Part shown: piece by piece, positions 26,534 to 33,714 of the stretch
Numbering within the stretch: position 1 is the stretch's first letter
Layout: each line of letters begins with the position of its first letter
NCBI RefSeq assembly: GCF_004682015.1
Contig: NZ_SMLM01000004.1
Location: forward strand, 322,533 to 386,532
DNA from: Ramlibacter henchirensis
GTDB taxonomy: Bacteria; Pseudomonadota; Gammaproteobacteria; Burkholderiales; Burkholderiaceae_C
DNA length: 64,000 nucleotides
Reading direction: 5' to 3'
Position numbers and translations under genes: made by a program
Notes under the pieces: model-generated
What the model saw: the letters and a program-made list of their open reading frames with translations, nothing else
The model's database searches: none
Told to the model about the DNA's origin: nothing

Positions 26534-26782
26534 ATGAATTTCTGGACGGAAGAACTGGCGCTGGTGGAAGCCGCCGCGCTGCGCATCGAGGCCCTGGAAG
26601 CTGCGGCCGAGACTCGCTTCGACAGCATGCATGCCGCGGCGTCGGCGCGCGGCACGGCGGATGACGCTCTCGGCACGCCGGAGTTCAAGGCGTGGATGGA
26701 CGCTCGCGCCGACACCGATGCGGCCTGGGGCCGCTGGGCGCAGGTGATGGACGCGCGTCCGCAACCGTCGCAGCGTTCCTGA
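26534..26782 (+). CDS. Hypothetical small protein, Ala-rich
   Basis: This 82-residue protein is not recognised. It is helical and Ala/Glu-rich, with W residues near both ends (FWTEEL and AWGRWAQVMD). The ribosome-binding site GGGAGG sits five bases before ATG 26534, which supports real translation. It lies 77 bases after the SRPBCC gene on the same strand. Confidence 0.5.
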   Translation: MNFWTEELALVEAAALRIEALEAAAETRFDSMHAAASARGTADDALGTPEFKAWMDARADTDAAWGRWAQVMDARPQPSQRS

Positions 26783-26886
26783 GGAACGCAGGCAGGCCGC
26801 GCAAAAGCGCGGGGCCGGGCCGGATCAATTCGCCATCTTTACGTTGGGGCGCGTCTTTTTGCAGGCGCACGGCCTCATAATGCGGG

Positions 26887-26908
26887 AGCGCCTCTCGAGG
26901 CGCTTTTT
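26887..26908 (+). terminator. Terminator-like hairpin with T-run upstream of the RRM gene
   Basis: AGCGCC (26887-26892) and GGCGCT (26899-26904) form a 6-bp stem around TCTCGA, and the stem is followed by T at 26904-26908. A CATAAT hexamer at 26876-26881 is a possible -10 box, but I see no acceptable -35 at 16-18 bases. The hairpin therefore either ends upstream transcripts or lies in the leader of the RNA-binding protein gene, 100 bases before its start. Confidence 0.6.
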
Positions 26909-27007
26909 CCTGCGGTGACCAGTCTGCCTCGCCTTCCCGAACGACCCCATGAGTTTGTGATTGCATCCCGGCTCCATCGTGGATCCCTCACTTTTCATGG
27001 AGTCCTT

Positions 27008-27304
27008 ATGGGCAACAAACTCTACGTGGGCAACCTGCCCTACACCTTCAGCGACAGCGACATGGAACAGGCGTTCAGCCAGTTCGGCGCCGTCAGCAGC
27101 GCAAAGATCGTCACCGACCGCGACAGCGGCCGCTCCAAGGGTTTCGGCTTCGTCGAGATGTCCAACCCGGCTGAAGCCAAGGCGGCCATCGAAGGCATGA
27201 ACGGCCACCAGCTCGGCGGCCGCGGCCTCGTCGTCAACGAAGCGCGCCCGATGGAGCCGCGCGCTCCCCGCAGCGGCGGCTTCGGCGGCTCGCGCGGCTA
27301 CTGA
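27008..27304 (+). CDS. RNA-binding protein with one RRM domain and Gly-rich tail
   Basis: This 98-residue protein has a single RNA recognition motif with RNP2 (LYVGNL, residues 5-10) and RNP1 (KGFGFVEM, 44-51), which stack on RNA bases. The short tail is rich in Gly, Arg and Ser, ending GGFGGSRGY. Such cold- and stress-induced Rbp proteins are known in cyanobacteria and proteobacteria. It probably binds mRNA as an RNA chaperone. The 5' leader contains a terminator-like hairpin at 26887-26908. Confidence 0.92.
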   Translation: MGNKLYVGNLPYTFSDSDMEQAFSQFGAVSSAKIVTDRDSGRSKGFGFVEMSNPAEAKAAIEGMNGHQLGGRGLVVNEARPMEPRAPRSGGFGGSRGY

Positions 27305-27428
27305 TCTCGCCAGGGCGGCCGGCTTCGCGCCGGTGCGCCCGACTTCAGTTCGCCTGGCGCCGCGGTTCGCCGCGGCGCCATCCCTGCTTGAACACCGAAT
27401 GCGTGCCTAGGCATGCCAAAGGAATCCA

Positions 27429-27689
27429 TTGGCGAAAGAAGATCTCATCGAAATGCGCGGCCGAGTGGCCGAAATCCTTCCTGACTCGCGCTGCCGCGTC
27501 GTGCTGACCAACGGGCATGAACTCGTGGCCTACACCGGCGGCAAGATGAAGAAGCACCGCATCCGCATCATCGCGGGCGACGACGTCACGCTCGAGATGT
27601 CGCCGTACGACCTGAGCAAAGGCCGGATCATGTTCCGGCACCTGCCCGAGCGCAGGAACGACGGCCCGCGGCCGCCCTCGCGCCGCTGA
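27429..27689 (+). CDS. infA: Translation initiation factor IF-1
   Basis: This 86-residue protein is a single OB-fold IF-1. It begins [34 protein letters not shown], in line with the family, and has the [29 protein letters not shown] core that contacts helix 44 of 16S rRNA. A Pro/Arg-rich tail follows. It starts with TTG at 27429 behind AAAGGAA; no in-frame ATG is near, so the rare start codon is real. Being 86 residues, it is longer than E. coli IF-1 (72), and may be an additional copy. Confidence 0.9.
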   Translation: MAKEDLIEMRGRVAEILPDSRCRVVLTNGHELVAYTGGKMKKHRIRIIAGDDVTLEMSPYDLSKGRIMFRHLPERRNDGPRPPSRR

Positions 27690-27729
27690 GCCCTCTCGCG
27701 GTCCGCGCCGACCGCGAATCGCACCCGAC

Positions 27730-28032
27730 TCAACCCCGCAGCAGCACAGCGCCTGCGGGCACGCTGTTCTGCAGGCTGGCGCAGGACGCCGGCGCCGACT
27801 GCTGGCTGGCGGGCACGCCCGGCACCCAGACCCGGCAAGTTCCCGGCGCAGGGTAGTACCCAGGCGGAATCTCCAGCGTGATCGGAGCCCCCGCAGCGGG
27901 TGGCGCGCCCATCACCACCGGCGGCGGCGCCTGCACGACCGGAGCCGGCGTGGTGACCACCACGGGACGCGCTGCACACGCGGCGAGCGTCGCGGGCAGC
28001 AGGACGAATGCGCACAGGCGAAGCAGATTCAT
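27730..28032 (-). CDS. Small Pro-rich lipoprotein
   Basis: This 100-residue protein starts with a lipoprotein signal ending in LAAC (mature N-terminus about Cys 19). The middle is Pro-rich (PAPVVQAPPPVVMGAPP). A GYYPAPGTCRVW motif follows, which is seen in short envelope lipoproteins with a beta-strand ending. No enzymatic family is recognised. ATG 28032 is chosen because it begins the signal peptide. Confidence 0.6.
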   Translation of the reverse strand: MNLLRLCAFVLLPATLAACAARPVVVTTPAPVVQAPPPVVMGAPPAAGAPITLEIPPGYYPAPGTCRVWVPGVPASQQSAPASCASLQNSVPAGAVLLRG

Positions 28033-28128
28033 ATCGGGTTCTCCGAAGATGTGCCTGCCATCATGGAAGCGCTGGGCGTATCCATGTCGCTCAACCCGAA
28101 GCAATTGCATCCGGCCGATACAGAGCAG

Positions 28129-28410
28129 TCACTGCGCCGGCTCGTCCCCACCGAACAGGTCGCCGAGGCTCTTGCCGCCACCGCCTTGCGATGGGCCGGA
28201 CCGCGGCGTCCCCTTCGGATATTCCTCCGCGATCCGGTCCTCCCAGTAGGTCGCCGCATTCGGCGCACTGCACAGCCGCCGGAACACCTCCTGCGGCACG
28301 TGCTTGTAGGCCAGCACGTTGCCGTTGTCGAAGTGCAGGTCCAGCTGTTGTGACGCCGGGTCGTAGTCGGCCTTGCGCAGGCGGCCGGCGTTGAAGGTGC
28401 GGACAGGCAT
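28129..28410 (-). CDS. KTSC domain-containing protein
   Basis: This 93-residue protein matches the KTSC domain in its strands: RKADYDPASQQLDLHFDNGNVLAYKHVPQEVFRRLCSAPNAATYWEDRI. KTSC domains occur alone or fused to lysyl-tRNA synthetase-like or helicase proteins; the molecular role is unknown. The C-terminus is Gly-rich and acidic. It is 96 bases upstream of the lipoprotein gene on the same strand. Confidence 0.75.
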   Translation of the reverse strand: MPVRTFNAGRLRKADYDPASQQLDLHFDNGNVLAYKHVPQEVFRRLCSAPNAATYWEDRIAEEYPKGTPRSGPSQGGGGKSLGDLFGGDEPAQ

Positions 28411-28546
28411 GGGCCACTCCAGGCAAGTCTTCGATGCGGGACAGTCTACGTAGGCACGCGATTACGGCAAGCCGCGACGGCCTCCACTCCTTTTCGCCGG
28501 CTGCGCGGCATACGGTGTCGCGTCACCCACCCAAGGAGAAAACCCC

Positions 28547-28990
28547 ATGGCCCAACAGGACGCCTGCACCCTGCTCGACGACGACCACAACAAGGTGGCC
28601 CGGCTGTTCCAGCAGTTCAAGGCCGCGCACCAGCCCAACGAGAAGCGCATGCTCGCCCAGCAGATCTGCCACGAGCTGACCGTGCATACGCAGATCGAGG
28701 AAGAGATCTTCTATCCGGCCTTCCAGCAGGCCACCGGCGACGAGAGCCTCATCCAGGAATCGAACCGCGAGCACCAGGAAGCGCGCGAGCTGATCGCGAA
28801 GGTCGAAGGCAATCCGCAGCCGGACGACCGCGTGATGCTGGAGCTGGAAGACGCCGTGCTGCACCACGTCAACGACGAACGGGAGAAGATGTTCCCGAAG
28901 GCCCGCAAGGCCCAGGGACTGGACCTGTTCCAGCTGGCCGACCGTCTCGAGCAGCGCAAGTCCGAACTGATGGCGGCCCACCCGGCCTGA
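28547..28990 (+). CDS. Hemerythrin domain-containing protein
   Basis: This 147-residue four-helix protein binds a di-iron centre. Likely ligands include H14, H42 or H47 with E51, H76, and H106 or H107 with E111, in the usual order of a bacterial hemerythrin-like (HHE) domain. It may sense oxygen, store iron or support nitric oxide or stress responses. ATG 28547 follows AAGGAGA. The gene appears isolated, and a GC-rich hairpin follows it. Confidence 0.85.
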   Translation: MAQQDACTLLDDDHNKVARLFQQFKAAHQPNEKRMLAQQICHELTVHTQIEEEIFYPAFQQATGDESLIQESNREHQEARELIAKVEGNPQPDDRVMLELEDAVLHHVNDEREKMFPKARKAQGLDLFQLADRLEQRKSELMAAHPA

Positions 28991-29047
28991 CGGCGAGTTG
29001 CGACCAGCGCAGGCCCGGGCGGATCTCCGGGCCGGCGGAGGATCCCC

Positions 29048-30430
29048 ATGGACCGACCCGCGATCACCGAAACCCTCACCACGCCGGTGCTCGGCGAGTA
29101 CGACGTGATCGTCGCCGGCGGCGGCGCTTCCGGACTGATCGCAGCGGTCGCGGCTGCGCGCTGCGGCGCCCGCACTGCGGTCGTCGAGCGCGCCGGTTGC
29201 CTGGGCGGCACCGGCACGTCGGGCATGGTGGCGCAGTGGATCGGCCTGTTCAACGGCAGCGTGCGCTGCGTGGGCGGCATCGGCTTCGAACTCACGCAGC
29301 GCGTGCAGGCCGCAGGCGGCAGCGAGGGCTTTCGCCGCTACACGCTGGCGGAGGCCAGCGCCAATCCGGTGACCATCACCAACTTCCCATTCAACCCGGA
29401 GGTGGTGAAGATCGTCGCCGACGAGATGGCGAGCGAAGCCGGCGTCGACGTGTACCTGCATTCTCGCGTCGTGCGCGCCCTCGTCGAAGGCAGGCGCGTG
29501 CAAGGCCTGGTGGTGGAGAACGTCGGCGGCCGCGGCGCGCTGCGCTCGGCCATGCTGGTCGATGCGACCGGCGACGCGGTCGTCGCCTCCGCGGCCGGCG
29601 TGCCGTGCGTCGGCGAAGAGCCCGAACTGCAGCACAAGCGCCAGCCCTGCACGCTGGTCTTCCGCATGTCCAACGTGGACGTGCGCACCTTCCGCGCCAT
29701 GCCGCGCGAGCAGAAACGCGCCATCGCACTGGAAGGCCTCAAGGAAGGCCGGCTCGCGTGGGAAAGCCTGTCGTTCTGCAGCACGCCGGGCGAGCTGGAC
29801 GCGGTGTGCCTCATGAGCCGCATCCACGGCATCGATGCGCTGGACCCGCGCGACCTGACGCGCGCCGAGCAGACCGGCCGCCAGCAGATCAAGTCCATCG
29901 TCAGCTTCCTGCAGGAGCGCGTGCCGGGCTTCGAGCGATCGCTGCTGGGCGGCATCGCCGAACGGGTGGGCATCCGGGAGACGCGGCGCATCGTTGGGCG
30001 CCACACCCTGACGACGGAAGACATCGTCGGAGGCCGGCGGTTCGCGGACGCGGTGGCGCTCGGCGCCGGCCCGATGGACCTGCACGAGGCCGGCGGCACC
30101 GGCGTCGACCTGTGGATGCCGCCCGCTCCCTTCGAGATCCCGCTGGCCTGCCAGCTGCCGCAGGAGATGGAGGGCCTGGTCGTCACCGGCCGCGCGATCT
30201 CCGCCACGCGAGAGGCCAACGGCGGCGCACGCCACATGGGCACCGCCATGTGCCTCGGCCATGCGGCGGGCGTCTATGCCGCGCTGGCCTCGCGCGGCGA
30301 GGCGAGCCTGCAGGAGCCGGCGCCCGAGAAGGTGCGGCAGGTGCTTCGCAACCAGAAGGCGCTGGTGTCGTCGGACGACGCGATGGCGGCCGCGGCGAAC
30401 GACACGCCCATCGTCGCGCGCGCGGCCTGA
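29048..30430 (+). CDS. FAD-dependent oxidoreductase
   Basis: This 460-residue protein has an N-terminal FAD-binding Rossmann motif (VIVAGGGASGLIAAVAAARCGARTAVVERAG) and belongs to the FAD-oxidoreductase group that includes fumarate reductase-like and thiazole-like enzymes (FAD_oxidored). A second FAD-contacting element is seen near the C-terminus (EGLVVTGRAISATREANGGARHMGT). It is directly upstream of a Bug receptor (gap about 50 bases), which suggests it acts on the compound that receptor binds, possibly a carboxylic acid. Substrate is unknown. Confidence 0.82.
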   Translation: MDRPAITETLTTPVLGEYDVIVAGGGASGLIAAVAAARCGARTAVVERAGCLGGTGTSGMVAQWIGLFNGSVRCVGGIGFELTQRVQAAGGSEGFRRYTLAEASANPVTITNFPFNPEVVKIVADEMASEAGVDVYLHSRVVRALVEGRRVQGLVVENVGGRGALRSAMLVDATGDAVVASAAGVPCVGEEPELQHKRQPCTLVFRMSNVDVRTFRAMPREQKRAIALEGLKEGRLAWESLSFCSTPGELDAVCLMSRIHGIDALDPRDLTRAEQTGRQQIKSIVSFLQERVPGFERSLLGGIAERVGIRETRRIVGRHTLTTEDIVGGRRFADAVALGAGPMDLHEAGGTGVDLWMPPAPFEIPLACQLPQEMEGLVVTGRAISATREANGGARHMGTAMCLGHAAGVYAALASRGEASLQEPAPEKVRQVLRNQKALVSSDDAMAAAANDTPIVARAA

Positions 30431-30478
30431 CACCACACGCCGGAACACCACCTCGAACAACAGCCCAGGAGAACGGCG

Positions 30479-31459
30479 ATGCAAGACATGAACCGACGCA
30501 CCGCTGTCGCCGCCCTGCTCGCCCTCGGCGCGGCATGCGGCGCGCCCGCCGCATGGGCGCAGGACTTCCCTTCCAAGCCGATCCGGCTGGTGGTGCCCTT
30601 CCCGGCGGGCGGGCCGTCCGACACCACTGCGCGGTCGATCGCCGAAGGCCTGGGCAAGGTGCTGGGCCAGCCGGTCGTGGTCGAGAACCGGCCGGGCGCC
30701 GGCGCCATCGTCGGCAGCGAAGCCGTGCTCGGGCAGCCGGCCGACGGCCACACCCTGCTGATGGCCAGCAACGTGATCGCGACGGGCAAGTGGCTCTACC
30801 CGCAGATGAACTTCGATCCCATGAAGGACTTCCGCGCGGTGGCCGGTGTCTTCCGCAGCCCGCACCAGGTGGCGGTGACGCCGGGCTTCCAGGCCAAGGG
30901 CATCCAGGACCTGGTCGCCCTGGCCAAGCAGCAGGACGGCAAGCTGAACTACGCCTCGGGCGGCTCCGGCACGATGCCCCACCTCGGCGCGGAACGTTTC
31001 AAGCAGCTGACCGGCGCGCCCATGACGCACATCCCCTACCGTGGCTCGGCGCCGGCCAACACGGCCGTGGTGGCCGGCGAGGTGCCGGTGCACTTCGACA
31101 TCGAGTTCTCGGTCGGGCAGCTGCTCAAGTCGGGGCGCCTGCGTTCGCTGGGCGTCACGGCGCTGAAGCGCTCGCCCCAGTTCCCCGACGTGCCCACGCT
31201 GGACGAACAGGGCATCAAGGGATTCGAGCTCTACTCGTGGTTCGGCATCGTCGTGCGCACCGGCACGCCCGACGCCGTGATTGCCAGGCTGAACCAGGCG
31301 CTCAACGAGGCGATGGACGCGCCCGAGTTCAAGCAGCGGCTCGCCGGCCTCGGCGCCGAGAAGATCGGCGGCGCGCCGGCGGTGTTCCAGAAGATGATCA
31401 ACGACGACTACCAGCTCTGGGGCGAGGTGATCCGCAAGGCCAACATCAAGGTCGACTGA
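30479..31459 (+). CDS. Bug/TctC-type tripartite tricarboxylate transporter receptor
   Basis: This 326-residue periplasmic protein has a Tat-like or Sec signal (residues 1-27) and the family opening [23 protein letters not shown]. It binds a small carboxylate or related ligand; family members often lack transporter partners. The neighbouring gene is the FAD oxidoreductase at 29048-30430, so the pair likely belongs to one catabolic function. No TctA or TctB gene is nearby. Confidence 0.9.
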   Translation: MQDMNRRTAVAALLALGAACGAPAAWAQDFPSKPIRLVVPFPAGGPSDTTARSIAEGLGKVLGQPVVVENRPGAGAIVGSEAVLGQPADGHTLLMASNVIATGKWLYPQMNFDPMKDFRAVAGVFRSPHQVAVTPGFQAKGIQDLVALAKQQDGKLNYASGGSGTMPHLGAERFKQLTGAPMTHIPYRGSAPANTAVVAGEVPVHFDIEFSVGQLLKSGRLRSLGVTALKRSPQFPDVPTLDEQGIKGFELYSWFGIVVRTGTPDAVIARLNQALNEAMDAPEFKQRLAGLGAEKIGGAPAVFQKMINDDYQLWGEVIRKANIKVD

Positions 31460-31556
31460 GCGCACCGCGCCGCCTGCAGCTCATCCGAAAGGCAGGCCAC
31501 GGGTGGAAGTGGCGTCGATATAGTCAGGTTCCCACCTCACTGAGAAGAGTCAAACC

Positions 31557-31925
31557 ATGCAGCCAGTGTCCAACCTCGTTCGCCGCATCTTCTGGAGCCT
31601 GATCGCCATCCTGGCGCTGCAGGCTTCCTTCGCCCGCGCGGAAATGCTGGGGCCCGAGGCCGTGCTCTCGCAGCAGCCCGCGACGCTGGCGGAACTCGAA
31701 CGGGAGAAGGTCAAGCACTTCCTCGACACCACCGCCCTGCAGGACAAGCTGCGCGCGCTGGGCGTCGACGGCCTGAACGCCAGCGCGCGCGTCGACGCGA
31801 TGACGCCGCAGGAAGTTCACGCCCTGGCGCAGCGCATCGACGCGATGCCCGCGGGTGGCGCCTTCAGCGACCGCGACATCATCCTGATCCTGCTGGTCGC
31901 GCTGCTGCTCGTCGTCGTGCTCTGA
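31557..31925 (+). CDS. PA2779 family (DUF6627) protein
   Basis: This 122-residue protein has an N-terminal signal or anchor (residues about 10-28) and a C-terminal hydrophobic helix (IILILLVALLLVVVL). The central region contains EREKVKHFLDTTALQDKLRALGVD and DAMTPQEVHALAQRIDAMPAGG, typical of the PA2779 family. In other genomes it is often next to the C39-family PA2778 gene; here PA2778 is absent. Function is unknown. Confidence 0.8.
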   Translation: MQPVSNLVRRIFWSLIAILALQASFARAEMLGPEAVLSQQPATLAELEREKVKHFLDTTALQDKLRALGVDGLNASARVDAMTPQEVHALAQRIDAMPAGGAFSDRDIILILLVALLLVVVL

Positions 31926-31949
31926 CCTGCCGCGCCGCGCTGAGCGCGG

Positions 31950-32789
31950 TCAGGGCTGCGCGATCTTGGTCTGCGAGATCGAGGTGGCCGCCAGCTGCAC
32001 ATGCGGGGCGAGCTGCTCCGCCGCCTTGTCCAGGGTCCAGCGGGTCGTCGGCACCGAGATGTTGATGGCGCCGATCGGCACGCCGTGGTGGTCGGTGATC
32101 GCCGCCGCCACGGAGATGTCCCCCACCATCGTCTGGTTCATCACCGCCGAGTAGCCCTGCTTCGCGGCCTCGTCGATCCGCTCCAGCAGCAGCTTCGGGT
32201 CCGTTTCCGTGAACGGCGTGATTGGTTCCCGCGGCGTGGCCAGCAGGAGCTCCTTGCGCTGCGCTTCATCCAGCCGGGACAACATCGCGCGGCCCGATGC
32301 CGTGAACGCCGCGGGCAGGCGATACCCCACGGCAAAGTCGACGTTGACCAGGTGCTTGCCCGGAAAGCGCGCCAGGAAAACGATCTCGTGCCCATCCAGC
32401 TCCTGCAGGTTGGACGTCTCGCCCAGCGTGCGGCTGATCTCCAGCAGGTAGGGCGACGCCCGCTCGATCAGGTCGCGCGAGCGCAGGTAGTTGTACGACA
32501 GGCGCAGCACCTTGGAAGCCAGGCCGTACAGCGGCGAATCGGGCGGCCGGCGCAGGTACCCCAGCTGCTCCATGGTGTGCACCAGCCGCTGAGTGGCGCT
32601 GCGGTCGAGCCCGGCCGCGCGGGCGATCTCCGCCATCGTCATCATGCGCTGCGTGCCCTTGAAGGCTTCCAGCACCTGGAAGGCCTTCTCCACCGAGCCG
32701 ACGAAGAGTGACGAGCGTTCCGCCCGCGTCGCCTTGCGCGGGCCGGCGGCGGGCGGCGTCTTGCTGGGCGAAAGGCGTGCGCTGGCCAT
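31950..32789 (-). CDS. IclR family transcriptional regulator
   Basis: This 279-residue protein has an N-terminal winged HTH (MTMAEIARAAGLDRSATQRLVHTMEQLGYL, residues about 50-79) and a C-terminal IclR effector domain (SAAITDHHGVPIGAINISVP). It is the last gene of the operon starting at 39144: its start is four bases from the stop of the lyase gene. It is thus likely the local regulator of that operon, perhaps binding the palindrome at 39226-39238. The effector is unknown. Confidence 0.88.
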   Translation of the reverse strand: MASARLSPSKTPPAAGPRKATRAERSSLFVGSVEKAFQVLEAFKGTQRMMTMAEIARAAGLDRSATQRLVHTMEQLGYLRRPPDSPLYGLASKVLRLSYNYLRSRDLIERASPYLLEISRTLGETSNLQELDGHEIVFLARFPGKHLVNVDFAVGYRLPAAFTASGRAMLSRLDEAQRKELLLATPREPITPFTETDPKLLLERIDEAAKQGYSAVMNQTMVGDISVAAAITDHHGVPIGAINISVPTTRWTLDKAAEQLAPHVQLAATSISQTKIAQP

Positions 32790-32793
32790 GAGC

Positions 32794-33714
32794 TCAGGCG
32801 AGCTGCGCCTCGGCGCGCAGGCAGGCGCCCAGCTCGGAGCGCAGGCGCTGCTGCAGCTCGGAGGCCGGGGCCAGCAGCGGATCGAGCACGCGCGGCGCGC
32901 TCACGCCCACCAGGTCCAGCACCGACTTCAGCGGGCCGGGGTTGGTCTCCGCGAACGCCATGTCCAGCAGCGGGATCAGCTTGCGGTGCATCGCCATCGC
33001 GTCAGCGGTGCGCCCGGACTTTCCCAGCTCGTAAAGCTTGCGCCAGGTGCGCGGCAGCACGCTGGCGGTGACGACGATGCCGCCCTTCGCGCCGCCCGCC
33101 ATGTGCAGCGGGAACAGCGTGTCCTCGCCGCTGAAGACGCTGAAGCTCTCGTCCACGCCGGCCACTACCTTGAGGAAGTGGTACATGTCCGTGTTGCAGG
33201 CCTTCATGCCGATGATGTTGTCATGCCGCGAGAGCTCGTGCAGCACCTCTGGCGCGATCGCGATGCGCGTGCGGTACGGGATCTCGTAGATCATCACCGG
33301 CACCGGCGAGGCGTCGGCATAGCGCAGGAAGTAGTCGCGGATGCCGCGCTGCGTCGGCGTCGTGTAGTAGGGCGTGAGCACCATCAGCGCGTCGACGCCC
33401 GCGGCGGCGAAGGCTTTGCCGGCGGACAGCGCGTCGTGGAAGCCGGGATCGAGGATGCCCGCCACCACCGGGATGCGCCCGCCCGCGGCTTCGGCGCAGA
33501 CGCCGGCCATCCGCACCCTCTCCTCACGAGGCAGTGCGCCGTATTCTCCGGTGCCGCCCAGCGGCACGACGCCGTCGATGCCCTGCTCGAGCAGGTAGGC
33601 CATCAGCTGGCGCGTGGCGGCCTCGTCGATGCGGTCTTCCGCCGTCACCGGCGTGGGGATGGCGGGGAAGATGCCGCGCAGGCGGGCGGCGGTGAGTCTT
33701 TGGGTCATGGTCAT
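32794..33714 (-). CDS. DHDPS/N-acetylneuraminate lyase superfamily aldolase
   Basis: This 306-residue TIM-barrel enzyme has the pyruvate-binding GGTGE (residues 53-57), a catalytic Tyr (Y143 in IYEIPYRT) and the Schiff-base Lys (K171 in GMKAC). Family members cleave or dehydrate 2-keto acids via an enzyme-pyruvate imine. The YEIPYRT motif differs from the usual YNNPxxT, so it is not a standard DapA. ATG 33714 overlaps the permease stop as ATGA. Its place beside an FAD-linked oxidase suggests cleavage of a keto acid made by that oxidase. Confidence 0.85.
   Translation of the reverse strand: MTMTQRLTAARLRGIFPAIPTPVTAEDRIDEAATRQLMAYLLEQGIDGVVPLGGTGEYGALPREERVRMAGVCAEAAGGRIPVVAGILDPGFHDALSAGKAFAAAGVDALMVLTPYYTTPTQRGIRDYFLRYADASPVPVMIYEIPYRTRIAIAPEVLHELSRHDNIIGMKACNTDMYHFLKVVAGVDESFSVFSGEDTLFPLHMAGGAKGGIVVTASVLPRTWRKLYELGKSGRTADAMAMHRKLIPLLDMAFAETNPGPLKSVLDLVGVSAPRVLDPLLAPASELQQRLRSELGACLRAEAQLA

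Noticed and set aside
27305..27345. GC-rich hairpin after the RRM gene
   Set aside because: Stem around CCGGCTTCGCGCCGG is possible but no T-run follows.
29012..29033. GGCCCGG/CCGGGCC hairpin after the hemerythrin gene
   Set aside because: Seven-base stem but no T-run follows, and the sequence overlaps the ribosome-binding region of the next gene.
31950..32789. The IclR gene at 31950 as the regulator of the oxygenase cluster
   Set aside because: It is the last gene of a different operon 13 kb away, and another IclR gene lies directly beside the oxygenase promoter.
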